Source of the DNA: Flavobacteriales bacterium UBA1958
Lineage (GTDB): Bacteria; Bacteroidota; Bacteroidia; Flavobacteriales_D; Sanyastnellaceae
Assembly (NCBI GenBank): GCA_002336675.1
Contig: DDEI01000023.1
Span: 3,910-12,366 of the forward strand
Length of the DNA: 8,457 nt
Direction of reading: 5' to 3'
The position numbers and the translations under genes were made by a program. The notes under the pieces were generated by a model. It was not told the origin of the DNA. It did no database searches and saw only the letters and a list, made by a program, of their open reading frames with translations. Positions 1 to 6,006 of the stretch are shown here, one piece after another. Position 1 is the first letter of the stretch, and the number at the start of each line of letters is the position of its first letter.

Positions 1-516
1 ACTCCATTTGGGTTTAAACTTCTGAGTAATATGCTCAGAAATAAGCAGTTTAGAAGTCAGTTCCATGCGCGGTATTTAGAACTTATAAACTCGGATTTTA
101 GTACGGTTAATATGCTCTCTAAAATTGATTCACTAGAAACTTTATACGCCCCCGTAATCTTAGAACACATCAATAGATGGTCTTCACCAGATAGTTATAC
201 CGCTTGGAAAGAGAATCTCTCTGAAATGCGTTTGTTTGCGTTGCAACGCTCAAATACTGTTCTCTATCATTTGGATAAGCTATTCGGGAATCCCGTGTTA
301 ATTTACCCAAACCCATCTAATAAACTTTTATATATTGATTTAGGAAGAGAAGAAGCTGTCTTAGTAAAGATTATGGATAGTCGTGGGGTGCTAATTAGAG
401 AAACGATGGTTACTTCTGAGTTACCGATAAATTTGGATCAGATGGATCCAGGAATTTATATGATTGTGGTCTACTTGGGGAATTTAATGTTTTCTAAAAA
501 GTTAATAAAGGAATAA
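1..516 (+). CDS. C-terminal part of a secreted CotH-kinase family protein with a T9SS type A sorting domain (5'-truncated)
   Basis: The frame is open from base 1, so the gene begins outside the window; 171 residues are visible. Visible residues 1 to about 95 match the end of the CotH fold as I know it: 'LLSNMLRNKQFR', a helical stretch with 'FSTVNMLSKIDSL', then 'HINRW' and an 'AWKENLSEMRLFA' segment. In the spore-coat protein CotH this fold is a protein kinase; here the kinase core is off-window, so activity cannot be judged. From about residue 100 there is a T9SS sorting domain: 'YPNPSN' (102-107), a beta-rich middle, 'PGIY' (150-153) and a short tail ending in KKLIKE. Such domains direct export across the outer membrane and attachment to or release from the surface. 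The protein is therefore predicted to be extracellular. The first ATG at base 31 is internal. The 56-base gap to the next gene, a different function, argues against a shared operon. Confidence 0.85.
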   Translation, partial: TPFGFKLLSNMLRNKQFRSQFHARYLELINSDFSTVNMLSKIDSLETLYAPVILEHINRWSSPDSYTAWKENLSEMRLFALQRSNTVLYHLDKLFGNPVLIYPNPSNKLLYIDLGREEAVLVKIMDSRGVLIRETMVTSELPINLDQMDPGIYMIVVYLGNLMFSKKLIKE

Positions 517-572
517 CATAGAAGCTGCACTACTAGGCTGTTCTTTTTATACATTTCACACTTTTAAATCAG

Positions 573-1187
573 ATGTATCCGTTAATAAGCCAAATAATAG
601 AATTACTAGACCGTCAGAAGTTTGATGAATCGAGATTGTCGGTATTGAATGAGTTAAGTGCATATTTACTCGGTGAAATTCAAGAAGGTAAAATTCCGAA
701 AGTGAACTTTATTTGTACTCATAACTCTAGAAGAAGTGTTTTAGCTCAAACTTGGATGACGGTGTTGGCAGGGAGTTTTAATCTAAAAGTTAAATCATTT
801 TCAGGTGGAACAGAAGTAACAGAAGTGAATAAAAGAGTAATTTATTCATTGCGCAGGATGGGTTTTTCCGTGATTTCTGATGAGTTAGAATTAAATAGTA
901 ATTACGAGATTACTTTTTCTGATTCTTTAGAACCCATAATATGTTTCTCTAAGCTTTTTAGTGATGAAGTTAATCCTAGCGTCGGATTTTTAGCCGTAAT
1001 GACTTGCGGAAGCGCAGATGAGAATTGTCCTATAGTGCCTGGCGCAGAAAGAAGGCTGCCAATAAAATATGAAGACCCTAAAAAGTTTGATGATTCTCCT
1101 TTAGAATCATTGATGTATGATGCTAGGTCTATAGAAATAGCTGCAGAACTGTATTATGTTTTATTTAATGTAAAGTCTGATTTATGA
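573..1187 (+). CDS. arsC: Arsenate reductase, thioredoxin-coupled type (low-molecular-weight protein tyrosine phosphatase fold)
   Basis: This 204-residue protein probably reduces arsenate to arsenite in the cytoplasm. The catalytic P-loop is C48-THNSR-R54-S55, a CX5RS motif with the nucleophilic Cys and phosphate-binding Arg. Two further cysteines, C145 and C152 in 'TCGSADENCP', have the same spacing as Cys82 and Cys89 of Bacillus subtilis ArsC, which relay the disulfide after Cys10 attacks arsenate. D168-P169 is a good candidate for the general-acid Asp-Pro. The full redox triad separates this protein from a plain phosphatase. About 44 residues precede the fold; this extension fits the roughly 200-residue Bacteroidota form as I remember it. 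ATG 573 is the first start after an in-frame stop at 534-536; no Shine-Dalgarno is evident. The stop overlaps the next start (ATGA, 1184-1187), implying translational coupling to the channel gene. A protein tyrosine phosphatase role remains possible but fits the cysteines less well. Confidence 0.85.
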   Translation: MYPLISQIIELLDRQKFDESRLSVLNELSAYLLGEIQEGKIPKVNFICTHNSRRSVLAQTWMTVLAGSFNLKVKSFSGGTEVTEVNKRVIYSLRRMGFSVISDELELNSNYEITFSDSLEPIICFSKLFSDEVNPSVGFLAVMTCGSADENCPIVPGAERRLPIKYEDPKKFDDSPLESLMYDARSIEIAAELYYVLFNVKSDL

Positions 1188-1963
1188 GTTGGAAAGAACT
1201 TATAGGCGAATTTTTAGGAACATTTATATTAGTTTTTGTAGGCTGTGGAAGTGTAGCCTGTTCCGTTTTATTTGAAGGATTTGGAGGTTTGTATACGGTA
1301 GCGTTAATTTTTGGTGGAGGGGTTTCCTTGGCCATATATGCAGTAGGAAGTTTTAGTCAGGCTCATTTAAATCCAGCCGTTTCAGCTGGGTTTTTAGTAA
1401 ACGGAAATTTATCGCTCAAGAAATTAGGGATATATTCATTAAGTCAACTCGCGGGAGCGTGGTCCGGAGGATGCTTACTGTATTTCATGTTTAACGGGCT
1501 AATAGAAGAATTTGAACTAGCTCAGGGCATAGTTCGCGGTTCACAAGGCTCTTACCACTCAGCGGTTATGTTTGGAGAATTTTTTCCTAACCCAAGTTTC
1601 GAAAAAGTGTTAGGAGTTAGCTGGATAAAAGCCTGTTTTATGGAAGGTTTAGGAACTTTTATATTGATGCTGTCTATTCTTTTGATTATCTCAGTTAAAG
1701 CTATGAAGAAAATAGCACCGTTACTCATCGGGTTGACAGTAACTATTCTAATTTGTTTTATAGCGCCTTATACACAGGGAGGATTTAATCCAGCAAGAGA
1801 TTTCGGACCTCGGTTGGTCGCGTGTTTTTGGGGATGGGGTGAAGCTGCTTTTCCTTCTTTTCCTTGGAGTTTTCTTACCGTTTACATTCTTTCTCCGTTG
1901 GTGGGAGCTTGCTTGGCATCAGTTCTTTTTCGCTTTGGGTTTACTAGGGGAATTAAGAAATAA
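1184..1963 (+). CDS. MIP-family channel (aquaporin / glycerol facilitator type), probable arsenite channel
   Basis: This 259-residue integral membrane protein has both signature half-helix boxes, N63-P-A in 'AHLNPAV' and N202-P-A-R in 'FNPARDFGPR'. Hydrophobic segments fit six membrane helices (about 5-27, 36-56, 84-104, 150-170, 177-194, 228-250). 'ARDFGPR' after the second NPA resembles glycerol facilitators. Aligned by eye to E. coli GlpF, the pore-filter positions are F43, I190, G199 and R205, matching neither GlpF (W/G/F/R) nor AqpZ (F/H/T/R). The start overlaps the stop of the upstream arsenate reductase, so both are made from one message. In Sinorhizobium meliloti the channel AqpS sits in an ars operon and releases arsenite made by ArsC; context suggests the same job here, by inference. 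A role in glycerol or water transport cannot be excluded. No clear terminator follows; a trinucleotide repeat begins 7 bases after the stop. Confidence 0.88.
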   Translation: MSWKELIGEFLGTFILVFVGCGSVACSVLFEGFGGLYTVALIFGGGVSLAIYAVGSFSQAHLNPAVSAGFLVNGNLSLKKLGIYSLSQLAGAWSGGCLLYFMFNGLIEEFELAQGIVRGSQGSYHSAVMFGEFFPNPSFEKVLGVSWIKACFMEGLGTFILMLSILLIISVKAMKKIAPLLIGLTVTILICFIAPYTQGGFNPARDFGPRLVACFWGWGEAAFPSFPWSFLTVYILSPLVGACLASVLFRFGFTRGIKK

Positions 1964-1970
1964 AGTATTG

Positions 1971-2000
1971 TTCTTCTTCTTCTTCTTCTTCTTCTTCTTC
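1971..2000. repeat. Perfect trinucleotide microsatellite, (TTC)10
   Basis: Ten uninterrupted TTC units ((GAA)10 on the minus strand) lie in the 132-base gap between the stop of the MIP channel gene and the stop of convergent pnuC. The repeat is outside every gene I would call, so a change in copy number would not shift a reading frame. It would fall in the 3' untranslated part of either transcript. Pure repeats of this length are prone to replication slippage. Confidence 0.97.
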
Positions 2001-2046
2001 TATGACTTAATGGCTTCCAAAGCATCAACCAAAGGAACTTTATCCT

Positions 2047-2069
2047 GAAGGTTATTAATTATAATCTTC
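2047..2069. terminator. AT-rich hairpin between convergent genes, weak terminator candidate
   Basis: Arms 2047-2055 (GAAGGTTAT) and 2061-2069 (ATAATCTTC) pair over 9 bp with one G-T wobble around a 5-base loop. On the plus strand a short T-run follows about 10 bases later; on the minus strand no T-run follows. It is the only clear hairpin between the channel gene and pnuC, but it lacks the adjoining U-tract of a standard intrinsic terminator. Confidence 0.22.
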
Positions 2070-2095
2070 TGGGTCTAAGTTTTTCTAAATTTTTA

Positions 2096-2662
2096 CTAGC
2101 GTTGCAACGCCATTTTTCTCTTCCATGTAATAAATCCTACGAATGAGAATATGAAATACACCACTGTAAGAAAAAAGTAAAACTCTAACTCTTTATGAAG
2201 ATATAAGTAAAGCGTAGCGGCATTAATTACTATCCAGTAAACAAAAGAGCTCAGTATTTTTTTGGCCTGTAAGTAGCTGGCTATAAAGCTAAAAACAGTA
2301 GTAAATGAATCTAAGTAAGGGTTGCTAGCATCTGTTAAGTTATCAAAAGAATAGCCTAAAGATAATGACAAGATAATACCAATAGCTGTGGTCAGTAAAT
2401 GAGATTGAAGTTTGAAGTCTGTAATCAGAAAAGACTTTTTTTCTACCCCTTGAGTACTCCATAACCAAAAGCCATAAATGCCTATCAGCACATAATAAAA
2501 GTATAAAATGGCTTCTGAGTAAAGCTGTATACTATAAAATAGATAAATACTTAACAATGAACTAAGGATTCCAAATATCCAACAGGCTATCTTTTCTTTT
2601 ATTAAAAGAACGAGATAGATAAGGCCAAAAAGTACAGCTATTAATTCTAAATTGTCAATCAT
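2096..2662 (-). CDS. pnuC: PnuC-family vitamin transporter (nicotinamide riboside type)
   Basis: This 188-residue inner-membrane protein is almost entirely hydrophobic, with seven likely helices (about 5-22, 27-44, 47-69, 88-104, 116-133, 140-155 and 161-179), the topology known for PnuC. Family-like stretches include 'LYSEAILYFYYVLIGIYG' (47-64), 'YLQAKKI' (130-136), 'VYWIVINAATLYLYL' (141-155) and a basic end with 'TWKRK'. PnuC proteins take up nicotinamide riboside by facilitated diffusion, driven by intracellular phosphorylation; relatives carry riboflavin (PnuX) or thiamin (PnuT). Thiamin carriers in this phylum usually sit with a TonB receptor and a TPP riboswitch. I see neither: only 84 bases separate it from the upstream glycosyltransferase gene. 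A nicotinamide-riboside role is the default reading, but substrate cannot be settled from sequence. It may be co-transcribed with the glycosyltransferase without a functional link. Confidence 0.85.
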   Translation of the reverse strand: MIDNLELIAVLFGLIYLVLLIKEKIACWIFGILSSLLSIYLFYSIQLYSEAILYFYYVLIGIYGFWLWSTQGVEKKSFLITDFKLQSHLLTTAIGIILSLSLGYSFDNLTDASNPYLDSFTTVFSFIASYLQAKKILSSFVYWIVINAATLYLYLHKELEFYFFLTVVYFIFSFVGFITWKRKMALQR

Positions 2663-2746
2663 GGTTTTGTAATCTGCTTTTATTTGGACAGAAAGTGGTT
2701 TGTTCTAGTTAAGTTTTAGTCTTATTAGGGAATTCGTGAGACAGCA

Positions 2747-3844
2747 TTAAGGCCTTGTTTTTAAAAACTCTTCCAACTCCAGAATCCTATCTTCAAGAAT
2801 AAACTTCTCCTGAACTCTTTTGAATCCGGCGCTTCCAAGGCTTCTTCTTAATTCAGCGTGTTGAATTAAGGAAACGGTATTTTCAGTAAGTAAATCCAGA
2901 TCACCATAAGGGACTAGATAACCAGTTTCTCCATCGGCTACCACTTCTGGATTACTCGTGATGTTAAACCCTAGGACAGGTTTAGATTGCACCATTGCTT
3001 CTACCAATACATAACCAAACCCTTCCCATTTAGAGGTGAGAATGAAAATATCTATGGAAGACATAAATTTTGGTATATCATGCACGAACCCTAGTAAGAA
3101 CACTTCTTTTTCTAGACCTCTTTCTCTTATTTCTAAATCTAGCTCTTGTTCCAGCTCTCCAGTTCCAGCTATGAAAATAGAGAACTCTATTTCTAGACCC
3201 CTTAACCTTTCCGCTAGTTCTAAAAAGTAGTGTTGACTTTTCTGCACGGTAAGTCTTCCAGCGTTTCCTATGACGATTCCCTTTTTATTCTGAGTTATAA
3301 ATTCCATAGGATTCCCATTATAAGGGACAGCCTCTTTCCGTTTAATGCCATTATAGATTACCTTAATTTTCTCTGCTGGAATGTAAGGAGACAAATGAGC
3401 TAGAATCGTTTTTTTAGTTTCTTCAGAGTTGGCGAAAATGTGAGTAAGTACATTTTTAAAGATATGGATATTTAGCGTTTTAGCTTTTATAGGAACGGCC
3501 AATCCTCTTCTGAAAACGATACATTCGACTCCCGCCACTTTAGCACTCATGCTCCCTATTTTTACATCTTGTGAGCTAGAAAAAAGGACTGTGTCTATGT
3601 CGTTATTTTTAAAATAACCTATAAGCTTGTTGCATTTGAAGGGATTGAGAAAGGAAAGCATTTTCACCTTCATCTGAAACTGTGGGATCTCATTCTCTTC
3701 TGCTTTCACTGATATAGGAGAGTCTTCAGCACAAACGATAAAAACATTGTATCCTTTCTTTTTAAACTCTATGGCGTATTCTACATAGAATTTTTCTCCT
3801 CCGCCCCAGAATGAGGTTGTATTAAAGAAACAGATGTTTTTCAT
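2747..3844 (-). CDS. Glycosyltransferase family 4 (GT-B fold)
   Basis: This 365-residue protein has normal length for GT4. The N-terminal acceptor domain opens with 'FFNTTSFWGGGEKF', the glycine loop G14-G16 that follows the first strand. The C-terminal donor-binding domain starts near 'GNAGRLTVQKSQ' (193-204), where a family-conserved G-R precedes a basic residue, here with Q201-K202. 'IAGTGELEQEL' (225-235) is the next conserved loop. The EX7E motif of retaining GT4 enzymes is E274...E282 in 'WEGFGYVLVEAM'. It should move a sugar from a nucleotide donor to a glycan or lipid at the cytoplasmic face of the membrane; donor and acceptor are unknown. It is not in a visible polysaccharide cluster: the only same-strand neighbour is pnuC. 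The ATG at 3844 directly precedes the hydrophobic first strand, so the start is well supported. Confidence 0.88.
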   Translation of the reverse strand: MKNICFFNTTSFWGGGEKFYVEYAIEFKKKGYNVFIVCAEDSPISVKAEENEIPQFQMKVKMLSFLNPFKCNKLIGYFKNNDIDTVLFSSSQDVKIGSMSAKVAGVECIVFRRGLAVPIKAKTLNIHIFKNVLTHIFANSEETKKTILAHLSPYIPAEKIKVIYNGIKRKEAVPYNGNPMEFITQNKKGIVIGNAGRLTVQKSQHYFLELAERLRGLEIEFSIFIAGTGELEQELDLEIRERGLEKEVFLLGFVHDIPKFMSSIDIFILTSKWEGFGYVLVEAMVQSKPVLGFNITSNPEVVADGETGYLVPYGDLDLLTENTVSLIQHAELRRSLGSAGFKRVQEKFILEDRILELEEFLKTRP

Positions 3845-3970
3845 AGCAATCCTTTGAGGACAAAGTAAAGGATTTTATTACGTTTTATTGGATTTGTCTG
3901 AGTGAAGTGCACTGCGCCAGATACTGTTGGATTTGATGCAGGGGGGTTGTATGAATCGCATAAAGGGTGA

Positions 3971-3989
3971 GTTTCAATTTCATTGAAAC
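3971..3989. repeat. Perfect 8-bp inverted repeat
   Basis: GTTTCAAT and ATTGAAAC are exact reverse complements separated by TTC. It is single-copy and lies 127 bases upstream of the glycosyltransferase start. It could be a hairpin in a small transcript or a protein site. No function can be assigned. Confidence 0.6.
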
Positions 3990-4213
3990 CTGGCTAGAAC
4001 GTATATCCTGTCGATTACTCTGTTATTTAGTTCTGCTCTGCCTGAATAAGGAAAAAGGATTGAACATTAATATCCTCGAGCTTAGACCTCCTCATCGATC
4101 GTTTCTTTTCTCATATTTTTTTTATAAAATGAAAAGGAATTTGGTGGTCTTTATCTTATTCTGAACTCTGAGTTATTGTTTCTCTGTTATTATTGAGTTA
4201 GTACAAACGAGTT

Positions 4214-4237
4214 TTCATACTTATGGTAAAGTATGAA
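4214..4237. repeat. Perfect 9-bp inverted repeat
   Basis: TTCATACTT (4214-4222) and AAGTATGAA (4229-4237) are exact complements around the loop ATGGTA. On the minus strand it lies just past the tRNA-Arg terminator and could be a back-up stop or processing hairpin, though no T-run follows on that strand. Confidence 0.55.
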
Positions 4238-4246
4238 TTGCAAGAT

Positions 4247-4278
4247 AAAAAAATCCCCTTGTAAATACAAGAGGATTT
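4247..4278 (-). terminator. Intrinsic terminator of tRNA-Arg
   Basis: On the minus strand, arms of 13 positions (4278-4266 and 4263-4251, one A-C mismatch, the innermost pair probably open) form a hairpin followed by a run of seven or more Ts (A4247-A4253 on the plus strand). It starts 4 bases after the 3' end of the tRNA-Arg gene, as expected for a single-tRNA transcript. Confidence 0.85.
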
Positions 4279-4281
4279 AAG

Positions 4282-4358
4282 TGGTGAGCCAGAAAGGATT
4301 CGAACCTTTGACCGCCTCCTTAGAAGGGAGGTGCTCTATCCAGCTGAGCTACTGGCCC
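4282..4358 (-). tRNA. trnR: tRNA-Arg (anticodon TCT), CCA encoded
   Basis: Read on the minus strand the cloverleaf is complete. The acceptor is GGGCCAG pairing with CTGGCTC (one G-U), and the D stem is GCTC/GAGC. The anticodon stem CCTCC/GGAGG encloses the loop CTTCTAA (anticodon TCT, reading AGA/AGG). The T arm is AAAGG-TTCGAAT-CCTTT, the discriminator is A, and CCA is in the DNA. AGA is typically a favoured Arg codon in AT-rich genomes. The gene stands alone with its own promoter and terminator. Confidence 0.97.
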
Positions 4359-4374
4359 AGTATTTTTGGGAGTG

Positions 4375-4403
4375 CAAAAGTGATACTTTTTTTTGTTTCT
4401 CAA
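4375..4403 (-). promoter_or_regulatory. Bacteroidota-type promoter of tRNA-Arg
   Basis: On the minus strand TTG (4403-4401) is followed by 18 bases and CACTTTTG (4382-4375), one base off the phylum's -7 consensus TAnnTTTG. The downstream GCACTCC is GC-rich for this DNA. The -7 box ends 16 bases before the tRNA. Spacing is identical to that of the tRNA-Pro and tRNA-Ala promoters here. Confidence 0.65.
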
Positions 4404-4456
4404 AAGGTAAACCTGTTTTTTTTTCTATCTGTTTTGTATTATTTTCATGAGGAGAT

Positions 4457-4490
4457 TTGTTGACCATATGGTAAAAGGTTAATTATATTG
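4457..4490 (+). promoter_or_regulatory. Possible yebC promoter with internal palindrome
   Basis: TTG triplets at 4457-4459 and 4460-4462 precede TATATTG (4484-4490), which is close to TAnnTTTG but one base short. The spacer from the second TTG is 21 bases, longer than the 18 seen at the tRNA promoters. The spacer contains the perfect 10-base palindrome ACCATATGGT (4463-4472). Transcription would start about 15-20 bases before the yebC ATG. Confidence 0.35.
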
Positions 4491-4515
4491 CAATGCGAAA
4501 TAAAAACATATAGAA

Positions 4516-5226
4516 ATGGGTAGAGCGTTTGAATATAGAAGAGCAGCAAAAGAGAAAAGATGGGGGATGATGTCAAGAGTATTCCCTAAACTAGCTAAGG
4601 CCATCACTATGGCAGCAAAAGAAGGCGGAGATGACCCGAGTACGAACTCCACCTTGAGAGCAGCTATAAAGAATGCGAAGGCACAGAACATGCCCAAGGA
4701 TAACATAGATAAAGCAATTAAACGAGCCAGTGGAAAGGACGCTACAGATTATACAGAGATAAATTACGAAGGAAAAGGCCCACATGGTGTTCTGGTTTTC
4801 TTAGAATGTGCTACAGATAATGTGATTAGAACTACAGCTAATGTGAAGTCTTATTTTAATAAAGCAGGTGGTGGACAGGTGGCTAATGGCTCTCTGGAAT
4901 TCATGTTTAACAGAAAAGCTGTTTTCGAGTTTGAAAAAACCGAGGAAATGAATCTCGAGGAGTTAGAGTTTGAGCTAATAGATGCGGGGTTAGAGGAGAT
5001 AGAAGAAAACGAAGGAATGGTCTATGTTTATTCGGATTACACCAATTTCGGCGAACTTTCAGTGAAGTTAGAGCAGATGGGCATAGATGTTTTGAAGTCT
5101 AACCTGAAGAGAATCCCTACATCTCCAGTAGAATTTTCAGATGAGCAGTTAGAGGATATTGAAAAGATGCTTGATAAAATGGAAGAGGATGATGATGTTC
5201 AGGGTGTGAATACCAACATAAACTAA
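4516..5226 (+). CDS. yebC: YebC/PmpR family protein (TACO1 homologue)
   Basis: This 236-residue protein is full length for the family. The basic N-terminal domain begins 'MGRAFEYRRAAKEKRW', the Bacteroidota version of the MAGHSKW start seen in E. coli. It continues with 'AAKEGGDDPSTNSTLRAAI' (33-51) and 'NMPKDNIDKAIKRA' (58-71). The middle domains carry 'YEGKGPHG' (84-91), 'TDNVIRTTA' (100-108) and 'GGGQVANGSLEFMF' (118-131). The C-terminus is strongly acidic. YebC proteins were long called transcriptional regulators through DNA-binding work on some members. Mitochondrial TACO1 and newer bacterial work point to a ribosome-associated role in translating difficult stretches such as polyproline. 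I would not assume DNA binding here. Its 3' end interlocks with the convergent dehydrogenase gene. The ATG at 4516 is fixed by the conserved N-terminus; the leader is A-rich without a Shine-Dalgarno. Confidence 0.95.
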   Translation: MGRAFEYRRAAKEKRWGMMSRVFPKLAKAITMAAKEGGDDPSTNSTLRAAIKNAKAQNMPKDNIDKAIKRASGKDATDYTEINYEGKGPHGVLVFLECATDNVIRTTANVKSYFNKAGGGQVANGSLEFMFNRKAVFEFEKTEEMNLEELEFELIDAGLEEIEENEGMVYVYSDYTNFGELSVKLEQMGIDVLKSNLKRIPTSPVEFSDEQLEDIEKMLDKMEEDDDVQGVNTNIN

Positions 5227-5984
5227 GGTTTTCTATGAATGTAATGGCTGCTAGCTTGAGCTAGGCTAGTCATAACTAGATCATTTATGCACAAGTGCGG
5301 AGGAAGGGTAGTAGTGTAGTAAGCGACTTCTGCTATATCCTCAGCACTCATAGGTTGATACCCCTTATATGCGTCTCTAGCCTTTTCCTTATCTCCATGA
5401 AATCTAACTTGAGAGAATTCAGTCTCAGCAGCACCAGGGGCTATCTGAGTAACTTTTATTCCCATCTGTAGTAGATCTATTCTCATTCCTTTAGATATAG
5501 CGTCCACAGCGTGCTTACTAGCACAGTAAACGTTTCCTCTTTCATAGACTTCTTTTCCAGCTGTCGAACCTATGTTAATGATGTGTCCATTTCCGGTAGA
5601 TTCTAAAAGTGGAATGACTTCCTTAGAGACGTAAAGAAGTCCTTTTACATTGGTATCTATCATCTTATCCCAGTCCTCGGTGTCTCCATCCTGAATTTTG
5701 TCCAGCCCACTTGCTAATCCAGCATTATTGACAAGTACATTTATAGATTTCCAATTCTCAGTTAAAGAGACGATAGCATTTTTCACTTCTTTTTTATTCC
5801 TTACGTCGAAAGTTAAATGATGCGCTAAACTGTTCGTACTAGATTCTATCTCGTTCTTTAGTTCTAAAAGTCTTTCCTCTCTTCTTCCAGTGATAATAGT
5901 ATTGTATCCGTTCTTAGCGAATTTGAGCGCTACGGCTCTACCGAATCCTGAGGTGGCCCCTGTAACTAGTACTGTTTTATTCAT
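5223..5984 (-). CDS. ydfG: Short-chain dehydrogenase/reductase, YdfG-like (NADP-dependent 3-hydroxy acid dehydrogenase)
   Basis: This 253-residue classical SDR is cytoplasmic, with no signal or membrane segment. Its features are the nucleotide-binding loop 'TGATSGFG' (8-15), R34-R35 after the second strand (favouring NADP(H)), D60-V61, 'NNAG' (86-89), N112, and the catalytic S140, Y153 and K157 in 'YCASK'. 'PG' is at 183-184. Long stretches follow E. coli YdfG as I recall it: 'TGRREERLLELK', 'EDWDKMIDTNVKGL', 'HIINIGSTAG', 'TEFSQVRFHGD' and the 'LPPHLCINDLVM' end. That enzyme oxidises L-allo-threonine and other 3-hydroxy acids and reduces malonic semialdehyde. The same substrates are plausible but not proven. 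It is convergent with yebC: the stops overlap in four bases (CTAA, 5223-5226). A TGTGAA/TTCACA inverted repeat lies just upstream. Confidence 0.9.
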   Translation of the reverse strand: MNKTVLVTGATSGFGRAVALKFAKNGYNTIITGRREERLLELKNEIESSTNSLAHHLTFDVRNKKEVKNAIVSLTENWKSINVLVNNAGLASGLDKIQDGDTEDWDKMIDTNVKGLLYVSKEVIPLLESTGNGHIINIGSTAGKEVYERGNVYCASKHAVDAISKGMRIDLLQMGIKVTQIAPGAAETEFSQVRFHGDKEKARDAYKGYQPMSAEDIAEVAYYTTTLPPHLCINDLVMTSLAQASSHYIHRKP

Positions 5985-6006
5985 GAGGTGAAAATATAGA
6001 TTTATC

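Larger units (their letters stand above)
3845..4246. other. Gene-poor intergenic region with two perfect hairpins
   Basis: I see no credible protein gene in these roughly 400 bases; a 65-codon open frame at 3967-4164 lacks any recognisable feature. The region holds two perfect inverted repeats, GTTTCAAT-TTC-ATTGAAAC at 3971-3989 and arms TTCATACTT / AAGTATGAA at 4214-4222 and 4229-4237. A 9-base direct repeat, TTGGATTTG, occurs at 3888-3896 and 3927-3935. The left part must contain the leader and promoter of the minus-strand glycosyltransferase, but I could not find a convincing TAnnTTTG box. Confidence 0.5.

Noticed and set aside
517..572. Terminator or promoter between the CotH-type gene and arsC
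   Set aside because: There is only a weak imperfect hairpin before a T-run and a TACATTTC that is one base off the -7 consensus without a TTG at the right distance; too weak to annotate.
1839..2048. Plus-strand open frame with a long poly-Phe stretch
   Set aside because: It overlaps the end of the MIP channel gene in another frame, and the poly-Phe is just the (TTC)10 microsatellite.
2663..2746. Possible TPP or other riboswitch before pnuC
   Set aside because: Only 84 bases are available and no conserved riboswitch core (for example CTGAGA) is present.
3036..3230. Plus-strand open frame inside the glycosyltransferase gene
   Set aside because: It is antisense to the conserved donor-binding domain and has low-complexity Ser-rich translation.
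3971..3989. CRISPR-repeat-like palindrome (GTTTCAAT...ATTGAAAC)
   Set aside because: Only one copy exists, with no regularly spaced repeats and no cas genes nearby.
3967..4164. 65-codon plus-strand open frame in the intergenic region
   Set aside because: No recognisable domain, motif or promoter; composition looks like translated AT-rich non-coding DNA.
4281..4463. Open frame translating through the antisense of tRNA-Arg
   Set aside because: A typical spurious tRNA-derived protein (S-Q-K-G-F-E-P type start); the tRNA cloverleaf explains the sequence.
4479..4785. Two minus-strand open frames opposite yebC
   Set aside because: Both lie antisense to a strongly conserved gene and show no family resemblance.
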